DNA of 64,000 bases, from positions 1 through 64,000 of the forward strand of contig JACRHJ010000032.1 of NCBI GenBank assembly GCA_016212105.1, read 5' to 3'. A program made the position numbers and the translations under genes. Position 1 is the stretch's first letter, and each line of letters starts with the position of its first letter. Shown here piece after piece: positions 21,936-30,080 of the stretch. The notes below the pieces were generated by a model, which worked only from the letters and a program-made list of their open reading frames with translations, ran no database searches and was not told where the DNA came from. Source of the DNA: Nitrospirota bacterium. GTDB taxonomy: Bacteria > Nitrospirota > JACRHJ01.

Positions 21936-23447
21936 ATGCCGGAATCCACACTACAGATAACCGTCGACAAAAGCCACCTCGTCACGATAGGGGAGCAGCT
22001 CTACTCGCGCAGCGTCGAACTCCTGCGCGAGCTGGTCAACAACACCTACGACGCGGACGCGACCGAGGTATACGTCGAGATAAGCCCGGACAGGGTCGTC
22101 GTCTCCGACGACGGGACCGGCATGGACAGGGAGGGCCTGGGCCAGTATTTTGTGATCGGCTCATCCGAAAAGAGGCTCCGGCACCTCTCCAAAAAGTTCC
22201 GCCGGGAGAGGGTCGGCCAGTTCGGCATAGGCAAGTTCGCGTCGCTTTCGGCCGCCGGGGCGTTCGAGGTGTATACACAGTCCGGCGGGTTCGCCGCGAG
22301 GGTGACGTTCGACAAGAAGGAGTGGGAGAAGACCACGACCAACTGGGGACTGCCGCTCGAAATATGCGAGTACGACCCGGCAAGGGGAGACGGGACCACC
22401 ATCACCCTGTCCGACCTTGTCAAGCCCATGGACCTCGATGAGGCGGAACAGCGGCTGATGGAGTCCGTCCCGCTGAAGGCCCAGCACTTCAAGGTCTTCC
22501 TGAACGGCAAGAGGCTCACGCCACGCCAGGTACAGGGCAAGAGGCTGCCGTTCCTTGAGGGCACGCCGTTCGGGCCGGTGCATGGGGAGATAATCATCCT
22601 CCCCGCCTCGCGCGCGAACACGGAGGACCTCGGCATAGGCTGCTATGTCAAGCAAGTGCTCGTAAAAAAAGAGTATTTCGGGATGGAGGTGTGGGGCCGG
22701 GACCTCGCGCTCGTCCGTGGCGACGTGAACGCCGACTTCCTGCCCATCACCAGCGACCGCTCGAACTTCATAACCGACACCCCCGAGTACAAGGCCTTCG
22801 ATACGGTCATGCGGAAGGTGGTCGAGGACGTAAGGAAGGCCCTCGGACGGCTGACCGAGCACAAGGAGACCAAGGTGGTCAAGCGCGCCCTCAAGGACGC
22901 GCTCGACAGGATACTGAAGGCGCTCCGGAAAAACCCGGAGTACTCGCCGTTCGGGATGCTCCCTGTCGGAGACGGCACGGAGGGCGCCGGAGGCGCGGCT
23001 GCGGAGGGCGCGAAGGGCAGGGAAGGAGACGCCGCGGCCGCCGGCGAGGCGAAGAAGACCCGGAAGAAGCGCGAGAAAAAGCCGAAGGAACCGACCGTCA
23101 AGCGGCTTACGCCCCGCGCCGTCGTGCAGAAGCTGAAGCTCGGGCATTCCGGCGTCACGTGCTGCCTCGACCATTTCGGGGAGAGCGGACCGGAATGCTT
23201 CACCGAGGGCAGCGTGATATACATAAACGTCGAGCACCCGATGTACAAGAGGGAGGCGAGGAAGCTCGACTCGCACACCATGCACGTCGCAAGGCTCATA
23301 TCCCAGGAAATATCGCTGATGAAGGACCCCAAGAACCCGAGACAGGCGTTCGAGAGGCAGAGCAGGCTGCTCAAGGACGCCTTCATAGAGGGCGCCGAAA
23401 AAGCGGACACGGAAGACAAGGGAGATAAGGAAGAGGGGGCGGTATGA
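21936..23447 (+). CDS. GHKL (Hsp90-like) ATPase coupled to parA
   Basis: A 503-residue protein with an N-terminal GHKL ATP-binding domain: N-box ELLRELVNNTYDADA (Glu32, Asn36), G1 VSDDGTGM (Asp59), G2 GQFGIGKFAS (94-103). A transducer-like middle part (about 160-310) follows, then a helical stretch, a low-complexity Ala/Gly then Lys/Arg linker (about 343-388) and a separate C-terminal domain (about 390-485) with TCCLDHF, SVIYINVEHPMY and LISQEISLMKDPKNPRQAFERQ. Gyrase B, MutL, Hsp90 and MORC share the N-domain and work as ATP-gated dimers or clamps, but this family is not one I can name. The stop overlaps the parA ATG (ATGA), and a parS site and promoter precede it, so it is the first gene of the segregation operon. 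A role in origin handling is inference. Confidence 0.8.
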   Translation: MPESTLQITVDKSHLVTIGEQLYSRSVELLRELVNNTYDADATEVYVEISPDRVVVSDDGTGMDREGLGQYFVIGSSEKRLRHLSKKFRRERVGQFGIGKFASLSAAGAFEVYTQSGGFAARVTFDKKEWEKTTTNWGLPLEICEYDPARGDGTTITLSDLVKPMDLDEAEQRLMESVPLKAQHFKVFLNGKRLTPRQVQGKRLPFLEGTPFGPVHGEIIILPASRANTEDLGIGCYVKQVLVKKEYFGMEVWGRDLALVRGDVNADFLPITSDRSNFITDTPEYKAFDTVMRKVVEDVRKALGRLTEHKETKVVKRALKDALDRILKALRKNPEYSPFGMLPVGDGTEGAGGAAAEGAKGREGDAAAAGEAKKTRKKREKKPKEPTVKRLTPRAVVQKLKLGHSGVTCCLDHFGESGPECFTEGSVIYINVEHPMYKREARKLDSHTMHVARLISQEISLMKDPKNPRQAFERQSRLLKDAFIEGAEKADTEDKGDKEEGAV

Positions 23448-24211
23448 GCAGGGCAAAGGTCATCGCGGTGGCGAACCAGAAGGGCGGGGTGGGCAAGACC
23501 ACGACGGCGGTCAACCTGTCGGCGTCGCTCGCGGCGGCCGAGAAGAGGGTCCTCCTCGTGGACGCCGACCCGCAGGGCAACTCGACCAGCGGCGTGGGGC
23601 TGGACAAGGACTCCGTCGTATCGAGCACCTACGACCTCTACACCGGCGAGCGTACGCTCGCGGAGCTGGTAACCCCGACGGTGCTTCCGCACCTCTTCAT
23701 CGTCCCGTCGAAGGTGGACCTCTTCGGCGCGGAGATAGAGCTTGCCTCGCGCGAGGGCAGGGAGACGATACTCCGCCGGGGTATCGAGGAGGTCGCGGAC
23801 AGCTACGACTACATCATAATCGACTGCCCGCCGGCGCTGGGGCTCCTTACGCTGAACGCGCTGACCGCGGCACAGTCCGTCCTGATACCGGTGCAGTGCG
23901 AGTACTACGCGCTCGAAGGCCTCTCTCAGCTCCTCCACACGCTCGACCTCGTCCGCGCCTCGCTGAACCCGGACCTCGAGGTCGAGGGGATACTCCTGAC
24001 GATGCACGACACGCGGAACAACCTCTCCCGCCAGGTGGAGGACGAGATACGAAAACACTTCGGAGAAAAGGTGTACCAGACGATGATACCGAGAAACGTA
24101 AGCCTTTCCGAGGCCCCGAGCCACGGCAAGCCCATAATAACCTACGACATACGCTCACGGGGCGCGCAGAGCTACCTGGGCCTCGCCAGGGAGGTGCTGG
24201 GACATGTCTAA
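23444..24211 (+). CDS. parA: Chromosome partitioning ATPase ParA (Soj)
   Basis: A 255-residue deviant-Walker ATPase. KGGVGKTT at residues 13-20 carries the signature lysine Lys13; LLVDADPQGNSTSG and YIIIDCPPALGLLTLNAL are the A' and B motifs. It has no N-terminal helix-turn-helix, so it is the chromosomal Soj type. It binds DNA non-specifically as an ATP dimer and pulls ParB-parS complexes. Its ATG lies inside the stop of the GHKL gene (ATGA overlap), and its 3' end overlaps parB by 8 bases, so the three proteins are translationally coupled. Confidence 0.95.
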   Translation: MSRAKVIAVANQKGGVGKTTTAVNLSASLAAAEKRVLLVDADPQGNSTSGVGLDKDSVVSSTYDLYTGERTLAELVTPTVLPHLFIVPSKVDLFGAEIELASREGRETILRRGIEEVADSYDYIIIDCPPALGLLTLNALTAAQSVLIPVQCEYYALEGLSQLLHTLDLVRASLNPDLEVEGILLTMHDTRNNLSRQVEDEIRKHFGEKVYQTMIPRNVSLSEAPSHGKPIITYDIRSRGAQSYLGLAREVLGHV

Positions 24212-25058
24212 GCCGGCGCTCGGCAAGGGCCTGGGCGCGCTCATACCCAGGGGAACACTGGAGGCCGCGGGCACGAACAACGCCGTGGTCGAGATAGACG
24301 TCACCCGCATCCTCCCCAACAAGTACCAGCCGAGGAAGGCCTTCGACGACGCGGCGCTGGCCGGGCTTGCGGAGTCCATAAAGGAAAACGGCGTGATCCA
24401 GCCGGTGCTGGTCACGAGGCGGCCCGACGGCGGCTACGAGCTTATCGCGGGGGAGCGCAGGCTCCGGGCCTCGATGCTTGCCGGGCGGAAGAAGGTCCCG
24501 GCGATAGTCCGGGAGGTCGCCCCCGTGGCGGCGATGGAGCTTGCGCTCATCGAGAACATCCAGAGGGAGGACTTAAACCCCATCGAGACGGCCGAGGCCT
24601 ACGAGCGGCTGATGGGCGAGTTCGGCCTGACCCAGGAGGACATGGCGAGGAAGGTCGGCAAGGAGCGCTCGACGGTGGCGAACTTCCTCAGGCTCCTCGC
24701 GCTCCCGCCGGAGGTGAAGCTGGACGTCGCGGGCGGGGCATTAAGCATGGGCCACGCGAAGGCGGTGCTCTCGCTCGATACGCCCGCGAAGCAGATGTCG
24801 CTCCGGAGGGAGATTATATCGCGCGGTTTGTCCGTGCGCGAGGCCGAGTCGATGGCGAAGAGGATGAAGGCGCCGGGCAAGGTCGCGGTCAAGAAGGGCC
24901 GGGAGGCCTCGGCACAGGTGGCGATGCTCGAGGACGAGCTGAAGAGGAAGCTCGGCACGAAGGTGCACATAAAGCAAAAAGGGAAGGGCGGGAAGATAGA
25001 GATAGAGTTCTTCTCGGGGGACGAGCTGGACAGGCTTTTGGAGATACTGCGTGGATAA
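24204..25058 (+). CDS. parB: Chromosome partitioning CTPase ParB (Spo0J)
   Basis: A 284-residue ParB. The N-terminus LGKGLGALIP is the ParA-stimulating peptide. The CTP-binding fold has YELIAGERRLRA and ENIQREDLNP, followed by the helix-turn-helix (LTQEDMARKVGKERSTVANFLRLL) that reads parS and a C-terminal dimerisation domain (KLGTKVHIK...DELDRLLEIL). It should nucleate on the four parS palindromes found at 18442-21832 and spread as a CTP clamp. It is the last gene of the operon; about 230 bp of repeats follow. Confidence 0.96.
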   Translation: MSKPALGKGLGALIPRGTLEAAGTNNAVVEIDVTRILPNKYQPRKAFDDAALAGLAESIKENGVIQPVLVTRRPDGGYELIAGERRLRASMLAGRKKVPAIVREVAPVAAMELALIENIQREDLNPIETAEAYERLMGEFGLTQEDMARKVGKERSTVANFLRLLALPPEVKLDVAGGALSMGHAKAVLSLDTPAKQMSLRREIISRGLSVREAESMAKRMKAPGKVAVKKGREASAQVAMLEDELKRKLGTKVHIKQKGKGGKIEIEFFSGDELDRLLEILRG

Positions 25059-25291
25059 CATGTTGTTTTCATATTAAAGGCAGGGCCGACACGACGGTCG
25101 GCCCCTACAAATTTGTAGGGGAGGACCCTCGTGTCCTCCCTTCTTGTATTATATAAAAGCAGGTCCCTCGGCTTCGCTCGGGACGACAGGAGTATGCACT
25201 AACCCGTTAAAAGTTTTTTGGCCGCATTTTTACAAAAAAGCGGGGTCTTTTCCGGGGTTTATCCCCGGGTCATAAAAGGAGGCACAGCATT
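25059..25291. repeat. Repeat cluster downstream of parB
   Basis: A GCCGAC hairpin (about 25082-25110), a GTAGGGGAGGACCCTCGTG block (about 25115-25145, also near 37805), a GGTCCCTCGGCTTCGCTCGG repeat (about 25163-25190) and GGGAC copy 10. Confidence 0.7.
25209..25251 (+). repeat. GGGAC hairpin, copy 10 (5' of the bactofilin gene)
   Basis: Imperfect stem CCGCATTTTT / AAAAAAGCGG with one mismatch. The right end reads GGGGTC and faces the bactofilin start about 40 bases on. Confidence 0.65.
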
Positions 25292-25696
25292 ATGTTCAAG
25301 AAGGCGAAGGGCCATCCGGACGTGGAGGAGGTAGTGGCGTTCCTGGGGAAGGGCACGGACTTCCGGGGCGTGCTCCACTTCGAGGGCACGATAAGGGTGG
25401 ACGGCAGGCTGGAGGGCGAGGTATTCACGAAGGACACGCTGATAGTCGGCGACTCGGCCGACATAACGGGGAACCTCAACATCGGCACACTCATAACATC
25501 TGGAAAGATAACGGGAAATATCACTGCGACGAAGATGTGCCATTTCGTCGCGCCCGGCACGCTGAACGGAGACGTGAACACCCCGGTGCTTCACGTGGAC
25601 GAGGGCTTCCGTTTCAACGGCCGCTGCGACATGAAGAGGGACGACAAGGTGGTCGGGCATATAATGCCCAAGGAAGACTCCGCGAAGGCAGTTTAA
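25292..25696 (+). CDS. Bactofilin (polymer-forming cytoskeletal protein)
   Basis: A 134-residue bactofilin. The central beta-helix region has the repeating pattern LHFEGTIRVDGRLEGEVFTKDTLIVGDSADITGNLN; short tails lie on both sides and there is no membrane segment. Bactofilins polymerise without nucleotide and in some bacteria (Myxococcus BacNOP with ParABC) hold the ParB-parS complex near the pole. Its place just after parB is therefore suggestive, though it has its own leader. A strong ribosome-binding site (AGGAGG) lies 9 bases before ATG 25292. Confidence 0.92.
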   Translation: MFKKAKGHPDVEEVVAFLGKGTDFRGVLHFEGTIRVDGRLEGEVFTKDTLIVGDSADITGNLNIGTLITSGKITGNITATKMCHFVAPGTLNGDVNTPVLHVDEGFRFNGRCDMKRDDKVVGHIMPKEDSAKAV

Positions 25697-25723
25697 TACA
25701 ATTTACCGTCCCAGTACTATTTA

Positions 25724-26779
25724 ATGAAACGAAAAATCGTCATAGCCATGAGCGGCGGGGTGGACAGCTCCGTGGTCGCGGCGCTCCTCGCGCGCCAGGG
25801 CCACGAGGTCGTCGGCGTCACCATGCGCCTGTGGGGCGACGACGGCGACAGCGCGTCCGCGGTCGAGTCCGCGCGGGAGTCGTGCCGGCTCCTGGGCATA
25901 ACGCACAAGGTGCTCGACGTGCGCGAGACGTTCAGGAAGGAAGTGATAGACTACTTCCTCGACGAGTACGCGGCGGGGCTGACGCCCAACCCGTGCGTCC
26001 GCTGCAACGAGCAGATCAAGTTCGGGATACTCCTCAGGTTCATGGACCTCGTCCACGGCGAAAGGCTCGCCACCGGGCATTACGCGCGCGTCCTGCTGGA
26101 CGGCAGGACCGGCCGGTACGTCCTGTCGCGCTCCGCCGACCGCAACAAGGACCAGAGCTACTTCCTGTACCGGCTCGACCAGAAGCGGCTTTCCCATTCC
26201 ATATTCCCGCTCGGCGACATGACGAAGGAGGAGGTCCGGGAGACCGCGAGGAGGCTCGGCCTGCCGTCCGCGGACCGCGCGGACAGCCAGGAGGTCTGCT
26301 TCATCCCGGACAACGACTGCCGGGGCTTCGTCGAGGACGAGAGGCCGGACGCGGTGAAGGAGGGCGACTTCGTCGACATGAAGGGTTTCTCGCTCGGCAG
26401 GCACAGGGGCATCGCCTTCTATACGGTCGGCCAGAGGAAGGGGCTCGGCGTGTCGTCACCGCTCGGCCGGCGGTACGTCATAGACCGGGACCCCGACACG
26501 AACGCCATAACGCTCGGCGACGAGTCCGACCTTATGAAGGACGGCTGCACCGTGGGCATGCTCAACTGGGTGGCCGTGGAGCGGCTCGACGGGCCGACCG
26601 ACGCGGATGTCATGCTCCGGTACAGGGGAAAGCCGGTGCCCGCGGTGCTTGAGCAGGAGGGCGGGATAGTCCGCGTGGCCTTCAAGCGTCCCGACCCGGG
26701 CGTCTCGCCGGGCCAGTCCGCGGTCTTCTACCAGGGAGACGTCGTGCTCGGCGGAGGGGTTATGATGAGGGGGGAATAG
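25724..26779 (+). CDS. mnmA: tRNA-specific 2-thiouridylase MnmA
   Basis: A 351-residue ATP-pyrophosphatase that thiolates U34 of Lys, Glu and Gln tRNAs. The PP-loop is MSGGVDSSVVAALL at the N-terminus. The catalytic cysteine pair is in NPCVRCNEQIKFG (about residue 91) and DSQEVCFIPD (about residue 190). GHYARV, KDQSYFLYRL and YTVGQRKGLG are family blocks, and the C-terminal beta barrel is complete. It starts 27 bases after the bactofilin stop. With mnmE and mnmG only kilobases away, all three U34 wobble-modification genes sit near oriC. Confidence 0.95.
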   Translation: MKRKIVIAMSGGVDSSVVAALLARQGHEVVGVTMRLWGDDGDSASAVESARESCRLLGITHKVLDVRETFRKEVIDYFLDEYAAGLTPNPCVRCNEQIKFGILLRFMDLVHGERLATGHYARVLLDGRTGRYVLSRSADRNKDQSYFLYRLDQKRLSHSIFPLGDMTKEEVRETARRLGLPSADRADSQEVCFIPDNDCRGFVEDERPDAVKEGDFVDMKGFSLGRHRGIAFYTVGQRKGLGVSSPLGRRYVIDRDPDTNAITLGDESDLMKDGCTVGMLNWVAVERLDGPTDADVMLRYRGKPVPAVLEQEGGIVRVAFKRPDPGVSPGQSAVFYQGDVVLGGGVMMRGE

Positions 26780-27004
26780 GTCGGGAATGGGTCTGCATGT
26801 GGGCCACACTTGTCCGTCATTCCCGCGAAGGCGGGAATCCAGGAAGTTATAGCTGCCCGATTTATCGGGCGTTTTTGTAGGGCGCGACGCCCCCGGCGCG
26901 CCGATAAAGCAACCGGTAGGGTGGGCACCGCCCACCGTTCATTTTCTTTTTGCTCCGCCTAGTATAGATAAGCTCCGCCCATCGAGCGAATCGAGAAGGA
27001 CAAG
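26780..27004. repeat. Repeat cluster after mnmA
   Basis: A TCCCGCGAAGGCGGGA hairpin (about 26820-26840), a CCCGATTTATCGGGC hairpin (about 26856-26872), a GGCGCGACGCCCCCGGCGCG block (about 26880-26902) and a GGTGGGCACCGCCCACC hairpin (about 26918-26934). Confidence 0.7.
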
Positions 27005-27130
27005 ATGGCGGGCAGTGCCCGCCCTACTACGGTGAAGCAGTTGGAAGGCTATCTCGATAAAATTAAGGAAAGAAAACCAGGGTGTCCTTTAGCATGGGGA
27101 GATTATAAAGATGCGCTTAACCGACAATAG
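27005..27130 (+). CDS. 41-residue ORF starting inside a repeat
   Basis: ATG 27005 lies in a GGCGGGCAGTGCCCGCC repeat. The peptide continues VKQLEGYLDKIKERKPGCPL then AWGDYKDALNRQ and stops at TAG 27128-27130, overlapping the next ORF by 20 bases. GAGAAGG precedes the ATG. The body is AT-rich and reads like a real helical protein fragment, so it may be the tail of a broken gene given a new start by a repeat. Function unknown. Confidence 0.35.
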   Translation: MAGSARPTTVKQLEGYLDKIKERKPGCPLAWGDYKDALNRQ

Positions 27131-27359
27131 CGATGAGCAATTATTGCTGAAGGACTTGTTTCTGCTGGGATTATCAATAATAGGATATGTGTTATGCGCC
27201 AAGGTATTGTTAGCTTTGATTGCTTATTTCTTTGGTGCAGATGAATTTAAATCTGGGAATATATACGTTTTCTTATGTGGCTTAGTTTTTATTTGGCTTC
27301 ATCGAAAATATGGCCGCAAAGCACCCAACAACAATACCAAGACATCCAATAGTCAGTAG
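27111..27359 (+). CDS. Small membrane protein of unknown function
   Basis: An 82-residue protein with two predicted membrane segments (about 14-41, LFLLGLSIIGYVLCAKVLLALIAY-like, and about 48-64, GNIYVFLCGLVFIWLH), a polar acidic loop between them and a basic/Asn-rich tail. GGGGAG lies 9 bases before the ATG. It is markedly AT-rich next to GC-rich housekeeping genes, lies between dispersed repeats and overlaps the preceding tiny ORF. It is not recognised; two-gene overlap and composition suggest an acquired fragment. Confidence 0.5.
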   Translation: MRLTDNSDEQLLLKDLFLLGLSIIGYVLCAKVLLALIAYFFGADEFKSGNIYVFLCGLVFIWLHRKYGRKAPNNNTKTSNSQ

Positions 27360-27497
27360 GGTGGGCACCGCCCACCGTTCTTGATTTTATGTGGGCCGAC
27401 CCGTGTGTCGGCCCTTCTTGGTTGATACAGGCAGGTTCTTCGCGGAGTTTATCCTGAGCGTAGTCGAAGGACTCAGAATGACACCGTTAAATGCATA

Positions 27498-28265
27498 TTA
27501 CCGGTGCGAATTCAGCACCCCCATCATCTCCCCATGTACCCGCCCGTTCGTCGCCAGTATCTCCTTCATCGAAGGCACAAACGGGTTCCCCGAAAAGTCC
27601 GTCACCACCCCGCCCGCCTCAGTAAGTATCAGCGCGCCCGCGGCCGTGTCCCACGGTTTCAGCCGAAGCTCCCAGTACCCGTCGAACTTCCCCGACGCGA
27701 GATAGCACAAATCCAGCGCGGCCGAGCCGTCCCGCCTTATGCCCTGCGCCGCGAGAGACATCGCGGAAAACTGCGCCATTATCCTGTCCGCGTCCGACTC
27801 TATGTCGTACGGAAATCCGGTGACAAGGAGCGAGCGCTCAAGGGTTTCCGTGTCCGATACGCGCAGAGCCGCGCCGTTCATGAAAGCCCCGCCGCCCTGC
27901 GTGGCCGTGTACGTCTCGTCCCGTACCGGGTCGTGTACCACGCCGACAAGCGTCTCGCCGCCGCGCGTGAACGCAATCGAGACGCAGAAGCAAGGGTAGC
28001 CGTGCGCGAAGTTTACCGTCCCGTCCAGCGGGTCTACGATCCACAGTCCGTCGCCGTCCCAGGCCGCGCCCTCCTCGGCCATGAAGCCGTGTCCGGGGAA
28101 CGCCTCCCTTATGATGGACGCGATAAGCGCCTCGGACGCCCGGTCCGCTTCGCTCACCGGGTCGCGCCGGGACTTGTACCGGACGTCCTTGAGGCGGCCC
28201 AGGTGCTCCATCAGGACCCTGCCCGCATCCTTTGCGGCGGTTATGGCTACGTCGAGTTCTTCCAT
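27498..28265 (-). CDS. suhB: Inositol-1-monophosphatase family protein
   Basis: A 255-residue Mg-dependent phosphatase of the IMPase/SuhB family. The metal-binding blocks are EEGAAW (about 65), WIVDPLDGTVNFAHGYP (about 75-91) and LKPWDTAAGALILTEAGG (about 202-219), where the Asp ligands are all present. It hydrolyses inositol phosphates or related sugar phosphates; the true substrate cannot be fixed from sequence (some homologues act on fructose-1,6-bisphosphate or NADP). It stands alone on the minus strand between repeat clusters. Confidence 0.88.
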   Translation of the reverse strand: MEELDVAITAAKDAGRVLMEHLGRLKDVRYKSRRDPVSEADRASEALIASIIREAFPGHGFMAEEGAAWDGDGLWIVDPLDGTVNFAHGYPCFCVSIAFTRGGETLVGVVHDPVRDETYTATQGGGAFMNGAALRVSDTETLERSLLVTGFPYDIESDADRIMAQFSAMSLAAQGIRRDGSAALDLCYLASGKFDGYWELRLKPWDTAAGALILTEAGGVVTDFSGNPFVPSMKEILATNGRVHGEMMGVLNSHR

Positions 28266-28495
28266 TTATGCAACGCCTTTCTTGTAGTAATCAGCAGGAT
28301 AATAATCCGGCAACTAATTTAGAGCAACTTCCTGGCCCCCGTGTCAAGCACGGGGCGACAAAAAGAAACCGTCATTCCCGCCCCGGCTTTAGGCATACCG
28401 GGGTGAACTCCAGCGGGAATCCAGAGACTTATAATGTTTAGCCTGGTTGACATGTTTGGTTGCCGGACTAATAATTTCCAGCGAGAAGTTAAAGG
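28266..28495. repeat. Repeat cluster
   Basis: AATCCGGCAACT followed by a CCCGTGTCAAGCACGGG repeat (about 28303-28352) and a long CCCGCCCCGGCTTTAGGCAT repeat (about 28372-28432). No gene. Confidence 0.65.
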
Positions 28496-29812
28496 TCACA
28501 GTCCCTCTGTCTCCGGCTTCCTGACCCTGACCTTCACGATGGCGGTCTTCGTCACGTCCTCGCAGACGAGAGTATACTCCCTCCACCGGAGCCGTTCGCC
28601 TTTTTCCGGGAACCGCCTCAGCTCGTCGAGAATCAGGCCGGCGAGAGTGTCATAAGGCAGGTGCTCCCCGAACTTTACCTGCAAGACCTCCTCCAGGTCG
28701 TTCATGGATATAAAGCCGTCCACGAGGAAGCTCCCGTCCGCCGACCTGACGGCGTGCCGCGTCTCGCCTGTGTCGTGCTCGTCCTCTATCTCGCCCACCA
28801 GCTCCTCCAGCAGGTCTTCCGTGGTCACCAGGCCGCTGACGCCGCCGTACTCGTCCAGCACTATAGCCATGTGGTTCCTCGACCGCTGCATCTCCCGGAG
28901 GAGGTCGCCCGCCTTTTTGGTCTCAGGCACGAACAAGGCGGGACGCAGGACACCCGACAGGCCGGACCAGGGCTCCTGCGCCATCCGCCCCGTGAGCAGG
29001 TCCTTGCTGTGTATGAAACCGGCGACATTGTCGGTATTGCCGTCGTATACAGGATACCTGGAGTACATGTTTTCCATGACCACACGCATGACGTCTTCCA
29101 TCGGCAGGTTTATCTCCAAAGCGACCATCCTGGTGCGCGGCACCATTATCTCGCGCACGACGGTCTGGGAGAAGTCGAGCATGTTCCCGATAACCTTGCG
29201 TTCGAGCTCGCTCAGTGCGCCCGTCTCGCCGCCTTCCGAAACGGTATGCAGCACCTCCTCGCGCGTGATGAACGCCAGCCCGGCGCTGGGTTTTACGCCA
29301 AGGAGCGCGAGCACGGCCCTGTTCGACAGCGTCAAGAAACTTACCGCGATGCCCGCGAACACGGAAAGGGACTGGATCGGCTTCGCGACAAGGAGGGACA
29401 TCCTGTCGGCGTACTGCAGCCCTATGGTCTTGGGGGCAAGCTCTCCCAATATCAGAGAGAAATACGAGACCAGAAGGACGACAAGCCCGATGGACAGGGG
29501 TTCGGCGGCCTGGCGGACGAACTCTACGGAAGACGACGTCAATACGGGTTTGAGGTACTCGACGGCCGTGGCGCCTCCGACAGCGGACGCGAGCGAGCCG
29601 ACGACGGTTACGCCTATCTGCACCGTCGCCAGAAACCGGTGCGGGTCGCTCTGGAGCTGCTCGACGACCTTCGCCCTGGCGTCCCCCTCGGCCACAAGGC
29701 CGGAGACCGTGCTCTTTCGTGCCGAGATTATGGCAAGCTCCGAGCCCGCGAAGAACCCGTTGGCGAGGATGAGGAGGAATATCACCATGATTTCGATAAA
29801 GATTGGTTCCAT
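28496..29812 (-). CDS. CNNM/CorC-HlyC family membrane transporter
   Basis: A 438-residue protein of the CNNM/hemolysin-C-like family. The DUF21 membrane domain (about 1-190) has four hydrophobic segments beginning IFIEIMVIFLLILANGFFAG, with SELAIISARKS. It is followed by a CBS pair (about 205-340, REIMVPRTRMVALE, SRNHMAIVLDEYGGVSGLVT) and a CorC_HlyC transporter-associated domain at the end. Relatives are implicated in Mg/Co export. Start is placed at ATG 29810-29812, because GGAG lies 9 bases upstream and the 23 residues before it are not membrane-like. Confidence 0.88.
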   Translation of the reverse strand: MEPIFIEIMVIFLLILANGFFAGSELAIISARKSTVSGLVAEGDARAKVVEQLQSDPHRFLATVQIGVTVVGSLASAVGGATAVEYLKPVLTSSSVEFVRQAAEPLSIGLVVLLVSYFSLILGELAPKTIGLQYADRMSLLVAKPIQSLSVFAGIAVSFLTLSNRAVLALLGVKPSAGLAFITREEVLHTVSEGGETGALSELERKVIGNMLDFSQTVVREIMVPRTRMVALEINLPMEDVMRVVMENMYSRYPVYDGNTDNVAGFIHSKDLLTGRMAQEPWSGLSGVLRPALFVPETKKAGDLLREMQRSRNHMAIVLDEYGGVSGLVTTEDLLEELVGEIEDEHDTGETRHAVRSADGSFLVDGFISMNDLEEVLQVKFGEHLPYDTLAGLILDELRRFPEKGERLRWREYTLVCEDVTKTAIVKVRVRKPETEGL

Positions 29813-30016
29813 GACACAGTCTCCGTTTCGGGGATGGCGCCGGCAATGAATATCGTGCCAACGTACAGCTAAGTATGCCATCCGGACGCGCTCCCGTCCA
29901 CAATAAAGTCCGGGCCGCGGATTACCCGCACACCCCCGCGGACAACTCGAACCATTTCCGTCTTCGCGGGAACGACGCCCTGACCGGGCGGCACCCGCCG
30001 GGCGCCCAAAAAAGCC

Positions 30017-30045
30017 TTGATTTTAGCCCATCCCTGTGTTTAAAT
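30017..30045 (+). promoter_or_regulatory. Possible promoter of lysA
   Basis: TTGATT and TTAAAT with a 17-base spacer, about 35 bases before lysA. Moderate match. Confidence 0.35.
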
Positions 30046-30080
30046 GTAAGACTGCTAAATCTATTTCTACATGAGGACTT

